Under the pieces are notes generated by a model that was not told the origin of the DNA, did no database searches, and worked only from the letters and a program-made list of their open reading frames with translations. 64,000 nt of DNA from Polynucleobacter sp. 31A-FELB. GTDB taxonomy: Bacteria; Pseudomonadota; Gammaproteobacteria; Burkholderiales; Burkholderiaceae. The DNA is taken from contig NZ_JACVOO010000007.1 of the NCBI RefSeq assembly GCF_018882405.1, positions 1-64,000 on the forward strand, read 5' to 3'. This document shows positions 46,412 through 54,539 of the stretch, piece by piece. A program made the translations under genes and the position numbers. Position 1 is the stretch's first letter. Every line of letters begins with the position of its first letter.

Positions 46412-47311
46412 CTAGAGAAACATTCCAGTCAATAGCAATATTGCATACAAATGCACAGTTAATAGATTGACTTGTATCGCCAATTTCAGCTGAGCCTTTA
46501 TGTTGGCGCGAGTGCGAAGTATAGAAGCGCAATAAGCAAACCCCGGAACACAGGCCAATGTTATCAAGGTGTATTTTGGTAGTGTTCCATCATAAATACT
46601 CATGAATTGAAGCGCGAATCCACTTAACAAAATTAGGATTTGCCAGACCCATATTTGTTTATTTTTGCATTGAACTGCCAAGGTATTCTTCCCAGCCGCT
46701 TTATCTGCATTGATGTCGGGTATTTGATTGACCAATAGGATGTTCGATATCATTAATCCAAACGCCAAGCCAACGGGAATTGCTGATACCGCCAATTTAG
46801 CAATCTGTAAACTTGCCATACCCACTACAAGGCTGGACCATGCAATCGCAATTGCCAGTTCACCCAAGATGCCTCTAGACATGAGCTGTAAGGGTGGCGC
46901 CGAGTATCCCCAAGCCATGCAGATGCCAACTAGTCCAATGGGGAGTAGCTCCCAAGTTGTAACGCTGCAGATATGGAGGCCTGAGATTGCAGCTAGACCC
47001 AGCAATACGAGTGCTGATAAGTAAATTTGTCTGGGGCTTAGGATTTGATTCTGTATATATCGACTACCACCTGTATAGGGGGCGATGCGCTCCTCATTAT
47101 TTTCATCGCTACCATTGCGATGATCACAGTAGTCATTTAGTAGATTTGCACCTGAATGTGCAAGCATCGCTACTATGATTGCCAGGAGGTTAACAATCCA
47201 TGATGATTTAATTCCAAGACTTGGAAATGACAGACCAATACAGCAGCCCAATAGGGTAATGATTAAGAAGTTTGGCCTTGTTGCCAAAAAGAAATTTTTG
47301 ATACTGCTCAT
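46412..47311 (-). CDS. UbiA-family prenyltransferase (MenA-like)
   Basis: A 299-residue inner-membrane protein with about nine helices. Both aspartate-rich motifs of polyprenyl transferases are present: NDYCDHRNGSD (about 59-69) and QIPDINADKAAGKNT (about 194-208), binding the prenyl diphosphate through magnesium. The sequence looks closer to 1,4-dihydroxy-2-naphthoate prenyltransferase (MenA) than to UbiA or haem O synthase. Betaproteobacteria normally use ubiquinone, so the acceptor is uncertain. It is on the minus strand between a sulfur cluster and modCB, and no other quinone genes are nearby. The start at 47311 is the first ATG. Confidence 0.83.
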   Translation of the reverse strand: MSSIKNFFLATRPNFLIITLLGCCIGLSFPSLGIKSSWIVNLLAIIVAMLAHSGANLLNDYCDHRNGSDENNEERIAPYTGGSRYIQNQILSPRQIYLSALVLLGLAAISGLHICSVTTWELLPIGLVGICMAWGYSAPPLQLMSRGILGELAIAIAWSSLVVGMASLQIAKLAVSAIPVGLAFGLMISNILLVNQIPDINADKAAGKNTLAVQCKNKQIWVWQILILLSGFALQFMSIYDGTLPKYTLITLACVPGFAYCASILRTRANIKAQLKLAIQVNLLTVHLYAILLLTGMFL

Positions 47312-47354
47312 CAGTAATTTAGAAATCTTATCGTAAGCATTCTAAGGGGCTAAA

Positions 47355-48464
47355 TTAATGATCGATAAATCGTCGTGGATCGTTGATTGGCCTTAGCGGC
47401 ATGATATGAATTTGATTTCCATCGAGTTCGAGATGCATTAGCGCCCCAGTCTGCATCTGCAATCGGTTAACTTCAGCTGCAGAGGCTTCCCATTCAACAG
47501 TATTTTCACTATTTTGTATTCGCAATTGAATGACTGCTATCTGGCCAAGCGCGCTCATCTTCTCAACCAGTGCAGGGACGCTAGTCTGAGTCGGATTGTT
47601 ATGAACACTCAAGCCGCTCTGAGGAATAACCCAGGCGACACGTGCTTTGGGGGGAATCTTTCCTTTATCTGCAACACTAAAAGCGGTGTTGCACCCATCC
47701 CAACTCAAGCTACCAGAGTCAAATACGCCTTGAAACATATTGCTAATACCAACTAATTCCGCAACTCGGGAATTCCTAGGTCTTTCAAATAAAACTCTTG
47801 GTGCGGCAGTTTGCAAGCTAATACCCTGATCTATGACGGTAATCCGGTCAGCCAATAAATCGGCCTCACGTAAGTCATGCGTTACCAGGATCATGGGAAT
47901 ATTTAAGTCTGTACGAAGCTGTGCCAATGTCTTATAAAGGCCTTGACGTGTTGGAGCGTCGATTGCTGAAAATGGCTCATCCAGTAGTAAGACTTTAGGT
48001 TGTCTAGCCAAAGCCCTGGCGAGGGCAACACGTTGCTGCTGTCCGCCAGATAGTTGGTGTGGCAACCTATCTGCAAGATCAGCTATACCCATGCGATCCA
48101 GTAGATCCAAACTGACTTTCTTGCGTTCAGATGTATTGAGACCAGAATTTTGCAAAGGAATTGCCACATTGCCTACTGCGTTGAGATGTGGAAAGAGTGC
48201 GTACTGCTGGAATAAGAATCCACATGAGCGTTCCGCAGGCGAAAGCTGCCTTATCTTGCCGCCAAGATCATCAGCCTCAAACCAAGCCTCGCCATTACAT
48301 TCAATTTTTCCTCTAGATGGCGTATTTAGGCCTGCTATGGTTCTAAGAGCTGTAGTTTTACCGCTGCCGGAGGGGCCAACCAAGGCATGCAAGTCTCCAG
48401 GTGCGCATTCCAGACTAATTTGTAGTGGACTAGGTGTGTTTTGGCTAATCTTTACCTTTAGCAT
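47355..48464 (-). CDS. modC: Molybdate ABC transporter ATP-binding protein
   Basis: A 369-residue ABC ATPase with Walker A GPSGSGKTTALR, signature LSGGQQQRVALARALA, Walker B VLLLDEPFSAIDAP and a C-terminal MOP/TOBE domain (about 290-350), the mark of ModC rather than a sulfate (CysA) ATPase. It energises molybdate uptake for molybdenum cofactor enzymes. The start is the ATG at 48464, which shares one base with the modB stop (TAATG). An extension back to 48527 overlaps modB and is not real. SoxC, encoded just beyond modB, needs molybdenum. Confidence 0.9.
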   Translation of the reverse strand: MLKVKISQNTPSPLQISLECAPGDLHALVGPSGSGKTTALRTIAGLNTPSRGKIECNGEAWFEADDLGGKIRQLSPAERSCGFLFQQYALFPHLNAVGNVAIPLQNSGLNTSERKKVSLDLLDRMGIADLADRLPHQLSGGQQQRVALARALARQPKVLLLDEPFSAIDAPTRQGLYKTLAQLRTDLNIPMILVTHDLREADLLADRITVIDQGISLQTAAPRVLFERPRNSRVAELVGISNMFQGVFDSGSLSWDGCNTAFSVADKGKIPPKARVAWVIPQSGLSVHNNPTQTSVPALVEKMSALGQIAVIQLRIQNSENTVEWEASAAEVNRLQMQTGALMHLELDGNQIHIMPLRPINDPRRFIDH

Positions 48465-49114
48465 TAGCTGATACCTCTGCGACGATTTGGGTTGCGCCCG
48501 AATATTCCGTATGAGAGTGCTATGCACACTAAAGATATACCCAAGAGTACGAGCGCTAAAGATCCTGCACCCGAGGTATCAAAGCTCTGTACCTTGTCAT
48601 ATATTGCAATGGAGGCAGTTTTTGTCTCTCCTGGAATTGCACCACCAACCATGAGGACTACGCCGAACTCACCAAGGGTATGAGCGAAGGTAAGGGCGGC
48701 AGCACCAGTAATGCCTCGCCAGGATAGCGGCAGCTCAATCAAGCGAAAGATTTGCCAGTTGCTTAGACCACTGACTTGGGCGGCCTCACGAATTTCAGGG
48801 TTGATGGCCTCAAATGCCCTTTGAATGGGCTGAATCGCAAATGGGATGTTCACAATCAGTGAGGCAAGAAGGATGCCTGTGAATGAAAATACAAGAGGAA
48901 AGCCGAAAATGCTGGTATTTCCAAATGAAACTAGAAAGTAGTAACCCAAAACAGTGGGCGGAAGAACTAGGGGAAGGGCTAGAGCGGCCTCAAGCCATGG
49001 ACGGCTTTTATTGAGCTTGGTTAGCTTATGGGCAACCCAAACCCCAAATGGGAGCATCAAAGCCATAGTCCAAAAAGCGAGCTTTAAGGACAGCAGAATT
49101 GCATCAATATCCAT
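48464..49114 (-). CDS. modB: Molybdate ABC transporter permease
   Basis: A 216-residue inner-membrane protein with five to six helices and the permease EAA loop (EIREAAQVSGLSNWQIFRL). ALPLVLPPTVLGYYFLVSFG and AGALTFAHTLGEFGVVLMVGG are characteristic of ModB. It is the first gene of modBC here; no substrate-binding modA is in the window, so the binding protein must be elsewhere or use another gene. The modB start is 105 bases from the divergent arsR start, and the two share a control region. Confidence 0.92.
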   Translation of the reverse strand: MDIDAILLSLKLAFWTMALMLPFGVWVAHKLTKLNKSRPWLEAALALPLVLPPTVLGYYFLVSFGNTSIFGFPLVFSFTGILLASLIVNIPFAIQPIQRAFEAINPEIREAAQVSGLSNWQIFRLIELPLSWRGITGAAALTFAHTLGEFGVVLMVGGAIPGETKTASIAIYDKVQSFDTSGAGSLALVLLGISLVCIALSYGIFGRNPNRRRGIS

Positions 49115-49182
49115 TTTTTTGATTGTATTGCCTTTGCGGACTAGGGTATCCCACTATATAAGTGTTTTGGTCTTGGGTGTCC

Positions 49183-49208
49183 AATATATGCACGTATACG
49201 CATATATT
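49183..49208. promoter_or_regulatory. Inverted repeat upstream of arsR (candidate auto-operator)
   Basis: AATATATGC (49183-49191) is repeated inverted as GCATATATT (49200-49208) with an eight-base spacer containing TATA. It lies 12 bases before the arsR GTG. The core ATGC-N8-GCAT matches the site at 42322-42337. ArsR regulators usually bind such imperfect palindromes beside their own gene and repress until their ligand is present. A second small palindrome, CACTATATAAGTG, sits at 49152-49164 closer to modB. Confidence 0.6.
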
Positions 49209-49219
49209 ATTTTAAGCTA

Positions 49220-49561
49220 GTGAATATCAAAGCAAAAGTCAAAAAAGCCACTAAGGATCTTTCTCCAAAAGCGATGGAAAAGGTTTTCGCGCGCGCAGCA
49301 GATTATTTCAGCGTGCTTTCTGAACCATCACGTTTGCGCATCATGTATGCAGTGTGTAGCGGTGAAAAGTCTGTTTCTGAAGTTATTGAGTTGTGCGGCT
49401 CCAGTCAGGCAAATGTTTCACGTCATCTTGCAGCGCTTCACAAGGCAGGAATATTGCTGAGACGCAAAGAGGGCACGACTGTTTTTTACTCAATCGCTGA
49501 CAACGCTACTGTAGAGATGTGCCAAACAGTTTGCGCGAAGATGGCCGAAAGTTTGCATTAA
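49220..49561 (+). CDS. ArsR-family regulator, candidate sulfur-responsive repressor of sox genes
   Basis: A 113-residue winged-helix protein with the ArsR fold: LSEPSRLRIMYAVCSGEKSV (helix 1-2), a DNA-recognition helix SSQANVSRHLAALHKAG and a beta-wing (RRKEGTTVFYSI). It has four cysteines: 46, 59, 101 and 105. Persulfide-sensing ArsR proteins (SqrR, BigR, SoxR) use a cysteine pair between helix 2 and the C-terminal helix; here Cys46 and Cys101/105 are candidates, though Cys46 does not align exactly with the SqrR position. The start is GTG at 49220. It is followed by soxC after 35 bases, so it heads the sox operon. Confidence 0.85.
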   Translation: MNIKAKVKKATKDLSPKAMEKVFARAADYFSVLSEPSRLRIMYAVCSGEKSVSEVIELCGSSQANVSRHLAALHKAGILLRRKEGTTVFYSIADNATVEMCQTVCAKMAESLH

Positions 49562-49596
49562 TTTTTTAAGTATCTATTCATCAAAGTAGAGATCAC

Positions 49597-50997
49597 ATGA
49601 CCAAAAAACAAATAGAGATTAGTGCGCAGGATATCGGTGCTATCGAAAAGCCAGCTAACCAGGCACGCCTTGTTAAGGCACCTGAGCATTTTATTTCCCA
49701 AGAGCTTATCGCCGATATCAATGCCAATGGTTTAGATGAGAATCGTCGCGGCTTTTTGCGCAAGGGCTTTATGTCTGCTCTAGGCGGTGCGGCGGCTGGC
49801 TTAACAGCACCACTGGCTATGGCTGCAGGCGAGGGTGATCCTGCGATCCTTGAGAAGCAAGAATGGCAAACCACTCTTGGTAAGAATGTGGCAACAATGC
49901 CTTATGGCGTGCCATCTATTTATGAGTCCAACTTGATTCGTCGTGAGTCTCCAGGTTTAACGCGTGTGTCTGCGGCTTCGGTTGCCTTCACTCCATTACA
50001 GGGTTTATTTGGAACTATTACTCCAAATGGTTTGCACTTTGAGCGCCATCATCAAGGTTGGTACAACCTTAATCCTGAAACCCATCGCTTGATGGTGAAT
50101 GGTTTGGTGAAAAACCCACGTGTTTTCACCATGAACGATTTAATGCGCCTGCCTTCTGTTTCTCGTACCCACTTTATTGAGTGTGGAGCAAATACTGGAT
50201 TGGAGTGGGGCAACGTTGCCGTTCCTACGGTTCAGTACACACACGGCATGCTTTCTTGCTGTGAGTTCACCGGTGTTCCATTAAAGGTCTTGCTCGAAGA
50301 GTGTGGCGCTGATCTCAAAAAGGGTAAGTTCATGCTTGCCGAAGGTGGCGATGGCTCAGGTATGACTCGTACCATCAATCTTGAGAGTTGCTTGAATGAC
50401 ACCATCGTGGCTTGGGCTATGAATGGTGAGATGTTGCGCCCTGAAAATGGATTCCCATTGCGCCTAGTGGTGCCGGGTGTTCAAGGTGTTAGCTGGGTTA
50501 AATGGTTGCGTCGCTTGGAAGTAGGCGATATGCCATGGAATGCAAAAGACGAAGCGGTTCACTATATTGAACTCATGCCTGACGGAACGCATCGTCAATA
50601 CGCATCAATCCAAGAGTGCAAATCAGTTATTACAACTCCCTCAGGTGGTCAGCAGTTGCTAGATAAAGGTTTCTACAACGTGAGTGGTATGGCTTGGTCA
50701 GGCCGCGGAAAAATTACACGTGTAGACGTTTCATTTGATGGCGGAAATAACTGGCGTACTGCTCGCCTAGAGACTCCAGTTCTTACGAAGTCCATTACTC
50801 GCTTCAATATTGATTGGGTTTGGGATGGCTCTCCCGCGATTCTCCAGTCCCGTGCGATGGATGACACTGGCTATATTCAACCCTCGATCAAGACACTCCG
50901 CAATGTTCGCGGCACTCGATCGATTTATCACAACAATGCAATTCAATCATGGAAATTGGATTCAAACGGCGAGGTGAGCAATGTTCAAGTTGGATAA
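49597..50997 (+). CDS. soxC: Sulfane dehydrogenase molybdenum subunit SoxC
   Basis: With SoxD, oxidises the sulfane sulfur left on SoxY after SoxB acts. The 466-residue protein has a twin-arginine segment RRGFLRKG at 50-57 after an unusually long N-terminal lead, then the sulfite-oxidase fold. The molybdopterin ligand is Cys196 in HFIECGANTG, followed by EGGDGSGMTR and a C-terminal dimerisation domain with DVSFDGGNNW. It requires molybdenum cofactor, which fits the modBC genes next door. It overlaps soxD by 17 bases. Confidence 0.95.
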   Translation: MTKKQIEISAQDIGAIEKPANQARLVKAPEHFISQELIADINANGLDENRRGFLRKGFMSALGGAAAGLTAPLAMAAGEGDPAILEKQEWQTTLGKNVATMPYGVPSIYESNLIRRESPGLTRVSAASVAFTPLQGLFGTITPNGLHFERHHQGWYNLNPETHRLMVNGLVKNPRVFTMNDLMRLPSVSRTHFIECGANTGLEWGNVAVPTVQYTHGMLSCCEFTGVPLKVLLEECGADLKKGKFMLAEGGDGSGMTRTINLESCLNDTIVAWAMNGEMLRPENGFPLRLVVPGVQGVSWVKWLRRLEVGDMPWNAKDEAVHYIELMPDGTHRQYASIQECKSVITTPSGGQQLLDKGFYNVSGMAWSGRGKITRVDVSFDGGNNWRTARLETPVLTKSITRFNIDWVWDGSPAILQSRAMDDTGYIQPSIKTLRNVRGTRSIYHNNAIQSWKLDSNGEVSNVQVG

Positions 50998-52060
50998 ATT
51001 TAGTATTGGCCTAGGCTTTGCGGCGCTCATCACAATCACTGCGCAACAAGCGTTAGCGCAGTCTGGTTCAGTCAAATTCCCTGGTATTGGTAGAACGGCT
51101 ACTCCTGCGGAAGTTGCCGCTTGGGATATTGATGTTCGCCCCGACTTTAAAGGTTTGCCAAAAGGATCTGGCTCTGTCGAAAAGGGCCAAGTAATTTGGG
51201 AGACTAAGTGTGCAAGCTGTCACGGCACATTTGGTGAGTCTAATGAGATCTTCACTCCGATTGCTGGTGGTACTACTAAGGATGATGTCAAAACGGGTAA
51301 GGTAGCTTCATTAAAGGATATGAAGCAGCCGCAACGTACAACCCTCATGAAGGTGCCTACGGTATCTACATTATGGGATTACATTTATCGCGCGATGCCA
51401 TGGAATGCACCAAGATCACTAACACCTGACGATACTTACGCGGTTGTTGCGTTTATTTTGAGTCTAGGCGAGATTGTTCCTGATGATTTTGTGCTGAGCG
51501 ATAAAAATATTGCCGATGTCAAAATGCCGAATCGTAATGGCATGACCACAAAGCACGGCTTCTGGAATGTAAAGGACAAGCCGGACGTTAATGGAAATGC
51601 TTGTATGCATAACTGCGTACCATTTGTCCAAATCGGCTCAACATTGCCTGACTTTGCTCGAAATGCGCATGACAATATTGCAGAGCAAAACCGCATGTAT
51701 GGCCCATACCGCGGAGCAGATTCAACTAAGCCACCATTAAAAGCATTACCTGGCGCAGCCGGCGAGGGCTTGGCTCATGCCAAGGATACGCATTCAGCCG
51801 CTAAAAAAGGTCCTGCTGCTTTATTCCAAAGTGAAAACTGCTCGGCTTGCCACGCTCCTAATGCAAAGTTAGTGGGGCCTTCAATTGCTGAGATTGCAAA
51901 GAAATATGAAGGTCAAAGCGGAGCGGTTGATAAGCTGATGGCAAAGGTGAAATCTGGAGGAGCTGGTGTGTGGGGTTCTATTCCAATGCCACCACAAGCC
52001 CAGCTTTCGGATGAAGACCGCAAGACTTTAGTAACGTGGGTGCTATCTGGTGGCAAATAA
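50981..52060 (+). CDS. soxD: Sulfane dehydrogenase cytochrome subunit SoxD
   Basis: A 359-residue periplasmic c-type cytochrome, signal peptide about 1-26 (ending ALAQ). Haem-binding CASCH at 77-81 and CSACH at 287-291 give the usual two-haem SoxD. It passes electrons from SoxC to other cytochromes; the small cytochrome at 57737 is a candidate partner. The gene overlaps soxC by 17 bases, and 86 bases follow before soxY, with AAAGGAG just in front of the latter. Confidence 0.93.
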   Translation: MFKLDKFSIGLGFAALITITAQQALAQSGSVKFPGIGRTATPAEVAAWDIDVRPDFKGLPKGSGSVEKGQVIWETKCASCHGTFGESNEIFTPIAGGTTKDDVKTGKVASLKDMKQPQRTTLMKVPTVSTLWDYIYRAMPWNAPRSLTPDDTYAVVAFILSLGEIVPDDFVLSDKNIADVKMPNRNGMTTKHGFWNVKDKPDVNGNACMHNCVPFVQIGSTLPDFARNAHDNIAEQNRMYGPYRGADSTKPPLKALPGAAGEGLAHAKDTHSAAKKGPAALFQSENCSACHAPNAKLVGPSIAEIAKKYEGQSGAVDKLMAKVKSGGAGVWGSIPMPPQAQLSDEDRKTLVTWVLSGGK

Positions 52061-52146
52061 AAATTGCCAACTAAGTAGTAACCACCATGTTTTAATGCAA
52101 AATAGGTAATAAATTGATAGAAGTAAAGATTAATAAAGGAGTTTTT

Positions 52147-52599
52147 ATGAATCAGCAGCGTCGTAGTTTATTGAAGTATTCAGCAGTATTTGGCTTGATG
52201 GCTTCAGCAGGTCTCATTAGCACCGCACAAGCTCAAGAGTGGAACAAAGCCGCTTTTGAGGGCAAAGGTATTGATGATGTATTTAAGATCTTGGGCGCTG
52301 GTAGTCCAGAGAAATCATCTGCAGTGACTTTGAACGCTCCAGATATCGCTGAAAACGGCGCAGTTGTTCCTGTTGGAATTACTTCCACACTGAAGGCTGA
52401 ACAAATGGCCATCTTGGTTGAAAAGAACCCAAGTTCATTGGCAGCTCAATTCTTCATCCCGGCTGGCACTGATTCATTTGTAACAACCCGTATCAAAATG
52501 GGTCAAACATCCAATGTATACGGCTTGGTAAAAGCTGATGGCAAGTGGTTAATGACTGTTAAAGAAGTCAAGGTAACCCTTGGTGGTTGCGGCGGTTAA
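52147..52599 (+). CDS. soxY: Thiosulfate carrier subunit SoxY
   Basis: The sulfur-carrying subunit of SoxYZ. 150 residues from the ATG at 52147, which has AAAGGAG before it (a frame back to 52114 is not used). A Tat signal with QQRRSLLKYS is present at the N terminus (about 4-30). The C terminus is GGCGG, in which Cys148 carries the sulfur intermediate on a flexible arm, the defining motif of SoxY. The pattern fits transport with SoxZ folded in the cytoplasm. Confidence 0.97.
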   Translation: MNQQRRSLLKYSAVFGLMASAGLISTAQAQEWNKAAFEGKGIDDVFKILGAGSPEKSSAVTLNAPDIAENGAVVPVGITSTLKAEQMAILVEKNPSSLAAQFFIPAGTDSFVTTRIKMGQTSNVYGLVKADGKWLMTVKEVKVTLGGCGG

Positions 52600-52657
52600 T
52601 ACCGAAGCAAGTAGATAAATACGATTCACTTATATATAGATTAAAAGAGGAACCAAA

Positions 52658-52966
52658 ATGGCTGATCCAATGCGCGTAAGAGCTGCTGAAAATGGCGGTA
52701 CTGTAGATGTAAAAATTTTGATGAAACATGATATGGAATCTGGCCAGCGCAAAGACGCTTCAGGCAAAACTATTCCAGCATGGTTTATCAGCACAATCAA
52801 TGTAAAAGCTAATGGCAAAGATGTGTTTAACGGTCAATTTGGTCCAGCGGTTTCTAAGGATCCATTCTTGAACTTTAAATACAAGGGCGCTAAAGGTGAC
52901 AAGATTGTTGTAACTTGGAACGATAGCAAGGGTGACAAGCGTACTGATGAAGCAACTGCTTCTTAA
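52658..52966 (+). CDS. soxZ: Sulfur oxidation protein SoxZ
   Basis: The partner of SoxY, 102 residues, with no signal peptide; it is exported together with SoxY by the Tat route. The family blocks DVKILMKHDMESGQRKD, IPAWFISTINVKANGK and FGPAVSKDPFLNFKYKG are present. AAGAGGAACCAAA precedes the ATG. It lies 59 bases after soxY, the usual order. Confidence 0.96.
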   Translation: MADPMRVRAAENGGTVDVKILMKHDMESGQRKDASGKTIPAWFISTINVKANGKDVFNGQFGPAVSKDPFLNFKYKGAKGDKIVVTWNDSKGDKRTDEATAS

Positions 52967-53021
52967 TTGCTTTTTGCTTTAATAAATCATCACCGCCTCC
53001 GTGGTTCTGAAAGGGTAGGAA

Positions 53022-53837
53022 ATGCAGCGTAAATTGACCTTAGGGTTAGCTACTGGTTTAGTGGCAACTTTATTAACAATGACATCTTCGGTGTCAGCAC
53101 AAAAAAGTGCTACAGACGATATTGCCAAATATCGAGAGATGATTGCTGATGGTAACCCTTCAGAGCTCTACGAGGCGGCTGGCGAAAATTTATGGAAGAA
53201 ACCAGCGGGCCCTAAAAATGCCACGCTTGAAAAATGTAATTTAGGCTTAGGCCCAGGCGTAGTTAAAGGCGCTGCAGCACAACTACCGCGCTACTTTAAA
53301 GATACCAACAAGGTTCAGGATCTTGAATCCCGCTTGATGACCTGTATGCAAGTTTTACAAGGTCGCGATCCGCAAGAGATGATTGATGCACCATTCCAAA
53401 AGGGTCCAAAGAAGGACATGGAGGCAATTGTTGCTTACGTTGTAACCCAGTCTAAGGGTGACAAGATCAAGGTAAGCACTGCCCATCCAAAAGAAAAAGA
53501 AATGTATGACCTCGGCAAGCGTGCCTTTTTCTTCCAGGGCGGACCGATGGACTTCTCATGCGCATCTTGCCACTCCGAAAATGGAAAGCGTATTCGTTTG
53601 CAAGATTTACCAAATATCACGGAACAAAAGGGTGCTGCTTTAGGTTGGGGTTACTGGCCTGCATACCGTGTTTCTAGCGGTCAGTTTTGGACAATGCAGC
53701 AACGTTTAAATGATTGCTATCGTCAACAACGTTTCCCTTTCCCAATCTATGGCTCTGATGTCACCATGGCTTTGTCAATGTATATGGCAAAGAACGCTAA
53801 TGGCGGCACAGTTGAAACACCTGGCTTGAAGCGTTAA
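53022..53837 (+). CDS. soxA: L-cysteine S-thiosulfotransferase subunit SoxA, monohaem form
   Basis: Joins thiosulfate to SoxY together with SoxX. 271 residues with a Sec signal (about 1-27). Only one CxxCH is present (CASCH, 180-184). Where dihaem SoxA has its first haem, this protein has Cys72 and Cys108, which probably form a disulfide, as in the monohaem SoxA type. Cys232 (LNDCYRQQRFPF) is the active-site cysteine and haem ligand. It lies 20 bases before soxX. Confidence 0.95.
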   Translation: MQRKLTLGLATGLVATLLTMTSSVSAQKSATDDIAKYREMIADGNPSELYEAAGENLWKKPAGPKNATLEKCNLGLGPGVVKGAAAQLPRYFKDTNKVQDLESRLMTCMQVLQGRDPQEMIDAPFQKGPKKDMEAIVAYVVTQSKGDKIKVSTAHPKEKEMYDLGKRAFFFQGGPMDFSCASCHSENGKRIRLQDLPNITEQKGAALGWGYWPAYRVSSGQFWTMQQRLNDCYRQQRFPFPIYGSDVTMALSMYMAKNANGGTVETPGLKR

Positions 53838-53856
53838 TAGATAAGAGACGACGAAA

Positions 53857-54495
53857 ATGAAAATGACACACTTAAAACAACTCTTAGCTATTTCTGGATT
53901 TATTTTTGCTGCTGGCTTGGTGCAGACACCTGCTCTTGCTCAGCAAAAAAATGACCCTAAATTCAATAAGATGATGCAAGACAGCTTTAGGGCTCAAGGC
54001 ATTGCCGGTTTGGATCGTATTGATCAAGATGCGACACAGAAATTCTGTTCAGATCCTCAATTTGCTAATAGCAAGCAGGGCGAGGCTATGCGTGAAAAAA
54101 TTCAGAAAATGAATATGGACACGATTCAACAGCCGTCAGATGGCAAGTACATCGGTGACTGGAAGAATGGCGAAAAAATTGCCCAAAGCGGTCGCGGCGC
54201 AACCTGGTCTGATAAGGCTGATACTGTGATCGGTGGAGGCTGCTATAACTGTCACCAAATCGATCCAAAAGAAATCTCCTATGGAACGATTGGCCCTTCA
54301 TTATCCGGTTACGGAAAAATGCGTGGCTACTCACCTGAGGTCATTACTTACACTTGGAACCGCATTAATAATGCAAAGGCTTACAACGCATGCAGCAATA
54401 TGCCGCGTATCGCCCACTTCAAACTCTTAAATGAGAAACAAATTCAGGATGTCATGGCTTTATTACTTGACCCAGAATCACCTGTAAATAAATAA
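53857..54495 (+). CDS. soxX: L-cysteine S-thiosulfotransferase subunit SoxX, long form
   Basis: The cytochrome c partner of SoxA, 212 residues, signal peptide about 1-29. One haem site CYNCH at 129-133 and a candidate Met ligand in ACSNMPRIAHF near the C terminus. There are about 100 residues between the signal peptide and the haem motif, including a lysine/glutamine-rich helical part (about 30-95), so it is longer than classic SoxX of about 150-160 residues. A hairpin terminator follows its stop, before soxB. Confidence 0.92.
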   Translation: MKMTHLKQLLAISGFIFAAGLVQTPALAQQKNDPKFNKMMQDSFRAQGIAGLDRIDQDATQKFCSDPQFANSKQGEAMREKIQKMNMDTIQQPSDGKYIGDWKNGEKIAQSGRGATWSDKADTVIGGGCYNCHQIDPKEISYGTIGPSLSGYGKMRGYSPEVITYTWNRINNAKAYNACSNMPRIAHFKLLNEKQIQDVMALLLDPESPVNK

Positions 54496-54502
54496 CAGAT
54501 CT

Positions 54503-54526
54503 AAACAGGCCGAAAGGCCTGTTTTC
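54503..54526 (+). terminator. Hairpin between soxX and soxB
   Basis: AAACAGGCC (54503-54511) pairs with GGCCTGTTT (54516-54524) around a GAAA tetraloop, followed by TTTTC. It has the form of an intrinsic terminator with a short U-tract. Because soxB starts only 15 bases later with AAGGAAATACT in front, it is more likely partial termination or an mRNA-stabilising stem than a full stop. Confidence 0.65.
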
Positions 54527-54539
54527 TTAAGGAAATACT

